DNA from: Haliclona indistincta
Lineage: Eukaryota > Porifera > Demospongiae > Haplosclerida > Chalinidae
Length of the DNA: 64,000 nucleotides
Assembly (NCBI GenBank): GCA_964017065.1
Contig: OZ024783.1
Coordinates: forward strand, 8,038,391-8,102,390
Direction: 5' to 3'
In this document: piece by piece, positions 30,301-42,300 of the stretch
Numbering within the stretch: position 1 is the first letter of the stretch
Layout: every line of letters starts with the position of its first letter
Notes under the pieces: generated by a model
The model's database searches: none
Seen by the model: the letters and a program-made list of their open reading frames with translations, nothing else
What the model was told of the DNA's origin: nothing
Made by a program: the position numbers and the translations under genes

Positions 30301-33300
30301 ACCATGCTGGCTTCGATATGACTCTGACCAACAGCTGATACCAACACTGACATGACCCTTCTCTCACAAACTGGAGAGACACACGCCATGCTCTGAAGAG
30401 TAGCCATCATACTAGCCAGCCTGTTCACTGACTCATCTTCAGTACTAATCTCATCCAAATCAGCCTAGAGAAGAGTGAGTGAGTGAGTGAGTGAGGGGGT
30501 GAGTGAGTGGGTGAGTGAGTGAGTGAGTGAGTGAGTGGGTGGGTGGGTGGGTGAGTGAGTGAGTGAGTGAGTGAGTGAGTGAGTGAGTGAGTGAGTGAGT
30601 GAGTGAGTGAGCAGTAGACCAGCTAAAATCCACTGTGTAATACTAACCTGGACCATATATGCAGCCTTCAATGATTCCTTAACTTCTTCCAGAAGCTTCT
30701 CTTGCTCATTACTAGCTAACTGCGGTCCAGCTCCCTCTCCTCGGAGACGAAGGAGTACGATAATCTCTCTAGCAAGGTGCATTCTTATTCCATGATCGCT
30801 GTCATTGAGCATCTTAGTGAGAATCTTCCTCAGAGACAGTTTACTAGCCTCCTCTGACTCTACATGTGTTGATACCATATTTTCATGAGTTCCAAAAATT
30901 TACTTACCCCCCTTTCTTTCTTCTTTTTCTTGACACTAGTAATTCGATGTTATATTTGAAACAAAACTTCTGCAGAGCAACAAGAACATTGATGAAACCG
31001 TGTCTTACCGGAACTGGTAGACTACCATCACAATGCAAGCTCCTGAACGATCAAGAAGAGAAGAAAAGTTCAAAGATGTATGGAAAGATTAAATGCACCA
31101 TTTAACATGGGCGAGAGAATGAGAGAAAAAGTGATCAAGGAAATGATTTGTACAAAAAAACAGTACCACGCCACAAGCAAACTTATCCAGGACAAGAGAT
31201 CAACACAACAATAGCAACAGTAGGATGTCATGATGGAATCTTTGTTGCCCTCAATAGTTAGTACTCTAGTACTAACAGTTAGTACTCTAGTACTAACAGT
31301 TAGTACTCTAGTACTAATAGTTAGTACTCTAGTACTAATAGTTAGTACTCTAGTACTAATAGTTAGTACTCTAGTACTAATAGTTAGTACTCTAGTACTA
31401 ATAGTTAGTACTTTGGGGCTGGCTACTGAAAAGTACATACAACTAGCAGTGGTTTTGGTGAGCTAGACTCTAAAAAACATTTTACTGACTCTTGCTTTGC
31501 AGTTAAAACATCGCATTTCAAGTGACAAAAATCGTGCAACACTTGTACTTATAAAATAGTGCTTATATGGTCTACTGTCCTTCTCTACTCACCAGAAACC
31601 TGTCACAATGCTGTGACACATCGAGAGAGGCTCTCTAGAGTCAGTGGGTGGAGCAAACGGTTGTCTAGCATCAGCAGCAGTGACAGCTGGCACGATCAGA
31701 GGTACAATGGAGGCGAGGAGATCCAGACAACACTTGTAGACAGCATGATTACGCTTGTGGACAGACAAGATAGTTCTGCAAAGTACGATAGATATAATCA
31801 ATGTAAAATAAATAGACGACTGTAGCACATGCAAGAATTACTGTATAGTGGGAAATTTTCATAGTTGTGAATTTTAGGTCATTCGCGAAAAAATTATACG
31901 TGAATGCTGTGTGAATGTCTTATTTTATTTAACGAAGATAGGATAATAGCGCTGATTCACAAAAATATTATTCGCAAAATGCTCAACCTAGCGCATTCAC
32001 AAAAATTTTCTTCGGCAAAAATATCCAACTGTACAGCACAGCCACAGTAGACGTGTTTCGTTTAAGGAAGTTTTTTAATGGACAAAACGGTGAATTATTA
32101 TTTGTTTTACTACCCTGCGATATTTTTCAAGTTGCAAGCTCCTTGAAATGATAAGCTGACGGTATACAGAGTGTTTTGTGTATAACACTGACCTGAGAGA
32201 TTCCAGCACAATGGAGAGAGCATAAGATGAGATTTTGGGACACTTTTCAATAAGATCGCTACAAATTTGCAGCGCCTGCATGAAGTGGAGTTATTTTTAA
32301 AGCAGTATATGTATGTATACTACAGGATTGTATGAACATTGCAACTAGTTCATAATCTCACCATTTGAATATTCTTCGGTTGTGTCAATGCAACTTCCTG
32401 CAAAAATTGAAACCATGAAGATAGGAAATACTGTAGCATAATTATAGAGGCTATGACTACTGCAAGTAGAGGTTTCCGAATCTTTCCTACTCACATCAGC
32501 TTGCAGTATCTTGTTGATGGTAGACCAGGCATCCATTGTGTGACCAGCTATAACACACTCCATGTCCTCCTCGCTGTCCCCATCGCTGGGTGGACTGGTG
32601 CCCATACCGGCACAATGCCAAAGGGTCAGGAACCGGGTCGCCTCGAGCTGACAGAGAGCTCGTTCGCTGAGCAACGAAGAATTGATGATATCAAGTGGAC
32701 CTGAGAATCAAAAAGTGCATGGACGGAAAATATTGACCAAAACAGTCAAGGAATGGAACAAAGTGGATATATAAGTACAAAATCATACTCAAGGTAAGTA
32801 GTACAGTAGAGGACAAAATAATAGTGAGTTTAAGATAACGGTGAATGATTGTGATGTCATAAATTGACCACGCCCATGCAAATTTTACCGAAATACAGCG
32901 TTTGTCATGGCTGGAGACCCATTTCACCATTTGTAGCTTACGTTGGCCGTTTTAGCTTTGGCTCTTTATATCTCACCGTTTAGTTCTTCCAGGTATCCAT
33001 GCGCTTCGCAAGGCCTAGTTTTAGCTTGGTACTCTTAACCTAAACCTTGGTACTCTTGGTACTTTTATTCAAACCTTATTAAATATTTGTCCTCTACTAT
33101 AGTGTGAATTATTGGTTTATGGCTGACCATTAGCTGTGGTGGGTGAGTCACTGCTCTCTGATGGTATGCTGTCTACCAGATCCATGTCGTCATCAAATGA
33201 GTTGCTACTGCTGTTATAAGAGTTGAAACTGAACGTGCTACTGACAATGGAGCCAGGCTGGATACTGGATGCTGTCCACTGGAGGAAGAAGACAAGGTGA

Positions 33301-36300
33301 ACAAGTGAACAACAGTGCAACAAACTTCAAAATCTGGCAAGGATGCTCAAATACATAGAAATGACCTAACTCATGCACTGCATAATACAGATTGATGAAA
33401 TGCATTCTTTTATTCAACATTGTGTGTTTACCTTTCCTGTTGCTATGGAAGCGATACATTCCAGAAGAGCATTTGGAATGTACGATTGTAGTATACACTT
33501 GACAACCTGCATGATAGCAACAATTTACATAATTATTAAACAACACTAAGATGAGTATATGCAAGTAAAGTGAAGTGAGGCTCATTTGAGTGACGTATAT
33601 TTTTGTATAGGTTAACTCATGGCTATCGAAGGGGTACACAATATAAATGAGAGTGGATTTTACACAGTGAGCATTCTAACAGTCGGCCAACAGCCGAAAT
33701 TCCGCCCAAATAACAGAGATGGTCATTTAGTCAAGTCCTGCACTGACATTATTGTCAAACGTGAATAAAATCAAATATAAACGTCGAGTGTCATACCCAT
33801 TAATTACTGTACACGTAATCGATATATATAATCACTGAGCAGCACCTTTAGTCTTACGGTCGCTAGGGCTACAATTACGATTATAAAAGTGTAAAAGTTG
33901 TATGTTTAACCGAACAGTACCTGTGAGACCTTGTTCTCATGATGCTCGAGTAGAGGAAGCAGAGAAGAGAATAGACCACGAACAGCTTTGTAGTAAGCGA
34001 CCGGTTCCACCTCACTCCATAACTTGTTCTTGAGCCCAGCACAGACCAAATTCAGCAGAGGCTGGGAACAAACGTCAACTCGCATAAATTATATTCAAGT
34101 TTCAAAGACGTGTATGCTTACCGAGATCATTTTCACAGCAGGGTGTTGAAGAGCTAGCTCTACAGTCAACACGTCAGCATTGCACAGCAATCCCATGAGA
34201 TGAACAACCAGTGAACAGTGATAGCCCTGCGCCTCCATTGATCCGCCAAGCAGAATACAGCGTTGATGATGTGTCGATGGCAGACTCTACAAATTACAAA
34301 ATTTAATAAAAATTTCACTGAAATACAAAGATTGAGCCCCAATGGATGTCTATCCCTTTTATTTGCATACAAGTACATGTTACTAGGCAATAAGCCTTTC
34401 CCAACAACGGGCAACTCATTTTGCTGCTTCCACAACATAATCACTATCTCCTCGGGAGCACATGGACAGAAAGAGCATGCAACTACAGACCAATCGAGGG
34501 TGCCAGAATTAAATTCATAGCATTCAGCTAAAATTTTCCTACTTGGAAGTTTAGTGCCTGTGTGAAGTATTGTTTTGACATGCAAGTAGATCTGGCTTTG
34601 AGCACGAGACCAACACATTCTAGCCTGGTAGCTGAAATTTTTGCACATGACAACAAAGAATGCTACAAACGCATTGTTGGTGTCTAGTTTATACTGCACG
34701 AGCTGTTCATATGCTTCTGATCTCATGAATAAGAACACAGATAAAATACAAGTCCATGTAGCTAATAACAGTAGGAAAAAATTTGCTTACTATAATGCAG
34801 ACGTCAGTCTCAACAGGTTGTCGTAGTAACAGACCATGCTCTGCCAGTAGCTCCAGTAACACACACAACAAACCATCAACAACACCCTCTCTGAAAACGA
34901 GCAAAAGAAGTACACAAAGACAAAAAATCGAATTCTTACTTAGATTCTGATGAAGTATCGCATTTTATCACTTTTCCACTCATTCGTGGAAGCAGTATGT
35001 CTACACTTGCACGCAACTTTCAAAACATACTGTATGGAGAATTGACAACAGTATTTTGTTCTATGCTAAAGTAAGTGATAGGTAATAACAGTAGTGCTCA
35101 CTGTGTCAAATGAAGACTCCATATAAACTCTTTCCACATGTGACCATATTTCATAGAAACCAGCAAGTGAACTCTTGTACTCAGCACTGAGCCATTGATT
35201 TCTGTGATGGAGGAAGGGAGGGAGTGAGTGAGTGAGTGAAAAACTAGATGGATATCAACCTTTGCTGTACGTTGCTTGGTAGAAGGTGGCTCAGTCTAGC
35301 GGCAGAGCAAGATGGTTGAATTAATCCCAGTAGAAGATGAGCAAGCAGGGCTACTGGAGGTCTACAAAAAAATCAAAATTGAGATGACATCAAGTCAAAA
35401 TATTATTTGTTACTAGTGGATGTAAAATTACTAAACACACCTATCAGATGTCCTCAGATTGGTTGCTAGTACGCCTAAGGCTCCACCCTGCTCTTCCTGC
35501 TGTGCTAGAGGTCCGCCTGGCTTTGCTGTCGGGAGAAGAAAAAGAAGGAACAAGCAGCGAAGAGGATAAGAAGTAGAGACAGGATGTGTGGTGTCGAGCA
35601 GTGAAGACCAGGTGAGGTGGAGCTGGTCTGGAGGGTTGTGGTAATGGAGGAGAGTGGATAGGAACAAGACAAGAGACCTGCAATGCGGAGAAACTTAACT
35701 ATGTGACTGCAGCACAGTGGACTTGCCTTTTGGGTAGACTAGCGGGTGAATGAAGCAATTTCCATGGCTCCGTGTCCACCTCTACCAATTTTTGCTGCAA
35801 TGTGGATGGATGGATGGATGGATGGATGGATGGATGGATGGATGGATGGATGGATGGATGGATGGATGGATGGATGGATGGATGGATGGATGGATGGATG
35901 GATGGATGGATGGATGGATGGATGGATGGATGGATGGATGGATGGATGGATGGATGGATGGATGGATGGATGGATGGATGGATGGATGGATGGATGGATG
36001 GATGGATGGATGGATGGATGGATGGATGAGTGAATGTGTGTGTTGTATAATGACAGGGCTATGCAGTGTGTGAAGGAAGTGAGCAGAATATACCTCAACT
36101 AATGTTGCTAGTAAGCTATATCCCTCATCTTGTGCTGTCTGCATCTGAACGGTTCTGAACAAAAATAACAAAACACAATATTACACATCATTATAATCAG
36201 GATATAAAATAATAAAACGTTGAAAGAACATCACACAATAATACAAGCAATAGTACCGTACTACTAGCATCAGTTGCTTACTTTACAACTGATGGTAGTA

Positions 36301-39300
36301 AATCATCAAACCATCACTCTTTCTGTATTTCAACTATGTACGCAAACACTGGTTTTATCAAGACCATACTTGAATTTAAAAAGTGTTTACGAAGTACGGA
36401 CAAAGGCTATGATCGAAAGAGATTGACTTTTTCACCGCATGTATTACGTCACGACTGGTTGCCATGGTATTCACATGATATATACTTAGATACTAAGACT
36501 AAACAAAACCCTAACCCCAACACTCTAACAAAAACCTTCGCCTAATGGCACCCAGTATTCAGCTAACGTGCACAGTATGGACCTAACAGTGCCCAGTATT
36601 TGCTAAACGTGTCTAGCAAAGACCTAACTGTTGGATAAACAGCAAGAAGTAGAGAGAAACATCGCCTAAAAAAACGCTTATCATGAGTTGAACCTTGGCA
36701 CTCCACTCTGGAACACACACCACTAAGCTACCAAAACCTGTTGACCAACTTGTCTTGGAATGAGACTAGAACACACATGCCCGGGCATGTCACGTGCCTA
36801 TTGTCTGTGACGTAATGCATCCGGACCTGGGATCGAGTGAAAGAAGTGTGTCCCATGTTCAAAGGCATAGCATGAGTATCTGTTGCAGTGTATGTCCTTC
36901 GTCAGACTAGGTATGAAGCATTCAGCCGGGATACACCAAAACTGAGCCATGAATGCTATTTTAGGATTGAATCTGTATCCCAACCAATCAGATCGTAGAT
37001 TTTAATCCCACAATAGAATCGACATAGGGTCTTCTAGTTGAATGTTAAAAGAACGTTTGTAGAGCTTGTAGCTTGAATTGTCATTGCATCCACAACTCGT
37101 ACTCATGGATCGAGACAGCATCACCTTGATCACAACTGTTGATAGTATGCACACACTAATACCATCTCATCGGAATGGGTGCCTACGCCGTGTGTGGTAT
37201 TGCAAAGAACAAACATGGGACAAAGAAGGATACAATAGAGCAAAGAGCCATCGCCTGTGATAAAGTAAGCCTCCACATTGGCATCATCAAATCTCTCACG
37301 GAGATCACCATCTCTTCCTTCCACGAGGATCTCCTTGAAGGTACTATACAGACCATGTGGATATCTCGGATGAGGAAGAAAAATCTGAGAGAGAGGAGGA
37401 GGAAGAGGAAGAGGAGGAGGCTAGCTGGACCAGGTTTAACAAAAATGGGGACCCAAATAATGAAATTTATTCAGACACTAATAATATTAATTTTTGACAC
37501 TCAAGTAAGTAACATGACTTCCTGTGTGTTTACACATGATACAATCTTGTAAACTAGCAATACAGGTTTTCCAAGCACCAATAGTCTCAAGATATGTACA
37601 CTACGACATTATAGCAGAATCAGGTAGCAGAAATGCCTGCTCTGAAAAAGTGCAAACTTCAGCCTCTTGATGTCACTGAACAAACCACTTACAACCTTTT
37701 GAAAGACAAGATTGCAGAATGCATGTGAAAAGGTTTTAGTAATCAAGCGGTTCTGTAAACATCTAGGTTCTACTCATCAATGCTGTACTTGACTATGCTT
37801 TCTAGTGTTAATTGTTTGTGACATGGCAGAAGTACCGTTGTTATAAAGGAAACAAAGATTGAAGACGACAAAGAAGGTATAGATAACCTCTACAATTAAC
37901 AACTGTAGAGTATTGCTTTACATGGTATCTTCTTGCCGGTCCCACGGAAATCAGAGTGCGCAGGTGACAAGCTATTGCGAGTTATTAGTCAACATTTGTC
38001 AATAGTCAGTTCAGGCCCATTGGTAGTTAGGTAGCTAGTTAGTAATACTAGTATAGTGAACAAAGACTTGATAATAAGCTTCAAGCTTCAGTGCAATAAA
38101 GAAAGAGGATGCTACTGATAATATCAATTTGGCCCTATCTCCTTTTACACTCTCATGTCTGTGCTTTACAATTGGTTCCCAATTCAGTATCGACAATGAT
38201 AATTGCAAACTGACACCAGCTCCTGATTACAAAGAAGATATAAAAGTTGATAACAACAGTTGAGAACCAGTCAGATGAAGAAATGGACACTACATGATCA
38301 TGGCTGAAACCAACAAAATAAACTTATGTACAATGTTCACATTAATTTTTTTAAGTTATTATTGCATGAATATGCGGTGTCTTTTACTAATATTTACAGT
38401 GCAGAAGAGAACGAAGGAATAGTGATACCTTCACTACTCATGATGTTAAATATACATACTGTTATGATCACATTATTATTATCACTTCTTGTAGGTAAAT
38501 CATTTATGGAATTGGTCCGCTACCATTTTAAGTGATGTGCAGTCGTTTTTGAGCCAGTGGATCTGCCAAGATCCCTTAGAGCGCTTCTTTGGTATGCAAC
38601 GACAGCGTGGTGAAGTTCATGACATTCCTTCTGCAAATGAATTTCTGAAGAACACACATGCTCTGCGTGTTGTAGGAGGTCTCCACATGACTGGCGTTAA
38701 AAGAGGAATTGTCGTGGTGGAGTTACTGAAGGGTCGAATATCGATATAAATACCCCACTACAAAAGCGTCGAAGATCTCAGGAATCTTAGTGACAATAAT
38801 AATTAATTATCACAGTGAACTCATGAATTATTTTTTAATAAACTATATCTAAGTGGAAGACAAGAGCATAGGCTAAATCATTTGGACAACGAAGTGATCG
38901 ATGAAAGAGCCGTCACTGAATACTGACTTGTTCAATGTCTTCGGATAGAACACCGGTAAACGAAACTTGTTTACCGTCAAAGACACAAAGATCTTTTGAT
39001 CTCACATCTTTTCGAGTATTTGTAATAGTGGGCAGAATATTGTCAGAAAGGAAGTGGTTTGAGAGTAACAGATAAAACTTTATAAATGAAGATGTAGTGA
39101 GTTAGAACACTAGTCAAACTGGCTTCTACTCTACTATAATATTGCTTGAAGCCAATTATAATGTTTGAGTTTAATAATTTTTAAGCATAGAGAAAAATTG
39201 ATAACCATGCATGACTATAGCGCTAGCATATTTTCGCACTTCTACCAGCTGCAGCCACATTATTTACAAGAAGCTACTGAACTACGCAAATTGTCTATGT

Positions 39301-42300
39301 CCCCTGGCCATTATGGCAGCCAGCCTAGCCGCAAGTCATGAGGCGCCGGTCATTGCAGCAGATCATAGCCTAGTGGAGCGACCAGCTCGTGGGGTGTACG
39401 GCCAAGAAGATTACTTAGCCATGACCAGGAAAGTACTCCTGCCAAACAGGACTTCAGAGTATGTCGTCCTAACTATAACTACGTGGTTAACCTGTGTTTA
39501 ACTAACCTAAATTTGCTTCCTTTCTTATCTTTTGCTAACTAACCATTGCTTTGCTTTCTTTTTTGGTCCATTGCTTTGCTTGTAATTATTATCACAATGA
39601 TAACAGTAGGGTTAAGCATTAGTGTTTGTCTGTTGCATTATCGGTTGCATGTATGTGTGGTAAAAAACACGCCTGTTTACTGGAAAATTACCATAATGGT
39701 ATTTGATGACTAAATTATTTTCATTCTAGAAGCTAGACAAGCATAGCAATGTAAGAGTCTCCCAATAGTTTATACCTTACTTACATTGTGAAGGTTTTCG
39801 TAGACACCATTTTAGACTGTATATCATTTTTTTGTAGAAGCAAAGGGAGAAAGGCAATCAAAATAAGAGTAAGGTAAAGGTAACATAATTATTTGTTTAC
39901 TGTACAATTAGGCATTATAATTGTCATGATTATTGTTTTGGTTTTGTTTGACAGAAGAAGCTTCGTGAAAAGAGTGACGATGTGGGTACTACTATGCAAT
40001 CTTAGTGCATAGTAGTAAGAATTTCATGATGATAGGATGCCGCTTCAGCTACTTCCCTGAAGAAGACAAAGGTCAAGATATATTGTTGCTTTTACTGTAC
40101 TTCTAGTACCGGAAAACAGTCACCTGGAAAAAAAGTTCTGCGCTTATAGTAGAAGTAACCTTTAAGAGAACACTTAAGAGCAATATTATGATATGCAGAA
40201 AACCGTACTTAAAACAGTTGGAGTGAACTTCCCAGCTATTAAACATACTGGCTATAATTATGTATTCATTATTGTGTACAAGAAGTGCTTGGATGCTCTA
40301 AACTACTAATTGTACCCACCGTCTGTAATCCAGCTATTGCGACTGTTCAAAGTAACGCCTTGGACTGTTAACATGAGGCTGACTCGTATCGATCTGGGTC
40401 GAGTGCAGATGTTGAGTTCAACCCAAGTAAGTCTGATTCAGCAATCCAACCCTGATTAAACGATCCAACCCGGGCTCCAAGTGCGGGCATGCCTTTTAAA
40501 CATCGCTGTAAATTTGTTTCCCAACGACAATCTCAAACAAATCCCAATGAGGTACTCACACATGAGCTATTATGAAAAAAGTGGATAAGTGAGTAAGTGG
40601 GTATACTCATAGCCACACCCACTTACTTGCTATTTGATAGTGATGGGCGATACGATTCCAAAACTATCGATAACAATGGTATCAATACCGAGTACTGGAC
40701 AAAAGTGATACCGATACAACATCATACTAGTAGGCGGAAATTAGGTGGAGTTCACATCACACGTGTCGAAATGGCGAGTACCAGTAGTAGCGTGTTATTG
40801 TCAGAACTTGCAAGTAGTAGCAGTAGCTCTACATCTAGTAGCAGTAGCCCTACATCTAGTAGCAGTAGCTCTACATCTAGTAGCAGTAGCTCTACATCTA
40901 GTAGCAGTAGCTCTACATCTAGTAGCAGTAGCTCTACATCTAGTAGCAGTAGCTCTACATCTAGTAGCAGTAGCTCTACATCTAGTCGAACGAGGAGCCT
41001 TGTGTGGTGATACTTCACCAAGATTAGTGAAAAGTAAGCTGTTTGTGACACATGCAGAGAACTAGTTCCCACTTCTGATAACACTACTAATCTATTCAAG
41101 GTGTGTTGCGCTCGCATTAGTTGCCTATAATGACAATAATAACAAAGGGCGAAAAGAGGAGGAAGGGATCTGTAGCTGGCTGGAGAAGCAATCCACAAGT
41201 AAGCAACCAACAATTCAGGAGTCTTTACGTCATACCCAAGAACCTCACCGAGGTGCAAGAGGCTGGACAATGCCTTAGTGGACATGATCGCTCCGATACA
41301 CAACCAACATCAAAATTGACCCTAGATACGAACAACCTAGCAGGAGAACTCTCATGAGAACCATGCTTCCTCAGAGGTATGAAAGAATAAAGGATAGCCT
41401 TCTAGGACAGCTTGATAGCATACAATACTGCGCACTTACGTCCGACCTTTGGACTTCATGCCAAACTGTTGGACTGCATCATGAAAATCATTGACAGTTA
41501 TTTAACCATTCATTGTATTGCATTAATGACTCGTTCAATTTCTTGACACTCGCAATAATAATAAAAAAATGGTTGTCGTTTCTGCTTAAATAAAAGTCTA
41601 ACCACGTCTGCGAGCGGAGCGCTCATAACACAAAGAATTGGTTACATCACAGTTACATGCTACTTTATTGATACTTCATGGCACCTGCAGTCGAAAGTAA
41701 TCACCACTACCTGTCTTTCAAAAGATCACACAGCTGATGAATTAAAGCGCAGTGGAATATCACAGAAAAGGTGGTAGCTGTCGTTACTGACAATGTTGCA
41801 AATATTGTTGTAGCAGTACGATTAAATGGTTGCCGCATGTACCATGCTTTGCTCACACACTTAATCTAGTAGTGCAGAATTCCTTGTCAGCAGATCCAGT
41901 CCTATCTTCTATTCAGCAGAAGTGCTGTAATATTGTATCTTCTTTTCACCGTAGCAGTAAAGCTACTGAATGGCTTACTTCTATTCAAACCAGACTCAAT
42001 TGTCCTAATCAAAACCTAACACAAGATATTGTAACGAGATGGACTCGACCTTTTTATGTTTGAGCGTATAGTTGAGCAGAATGAGGCTATTATGTACCAC
42101 ACTATGATTGTTAAATCGAAATGAGTTGTGCCTTACCGCTGACAAAGTGGCTTTGATAAAGCAAGCTATTCCCCTGCTTCGACCATTTAAAGCAACAACT
42201 AGAGAACTGTCAGCAGACAAGTATTATCACTTTCTAAGGTTATTCCTATTTCAAGGTCATTGCAACAACTCAATGCAGCCTAGCTCTGGTACTCTTTCCC

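Noticed and set aside
30475..30611. CRISPR-like regular repeat
   Set aside because: A simple tetranucleotide microsatellite in eukaryotic DNA, with no spacers.
30465..30878. Extending the ATM frame into the (GTGA)n tract
   Set aside because: The exon has a donor at 30647; the LTHSLTHS reading is intronic microsatellite.
34166..34738. 190-residue minus-strand frame
   Set aside because: It overlaps the real ATM exon 34122-34286 in another frame; no domain or splice support.
35739..36171. Long WMDG and IHPS repeat frames over the TGGA microsatellite
   Set aside because: Pure microsatellite translation on both strands.
40752..41303. [13 protein letters not shown] repeat frame opposite the hAT minisatellite
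   Set aside because: Antisense shadow of the SSSSST-coding repeat.
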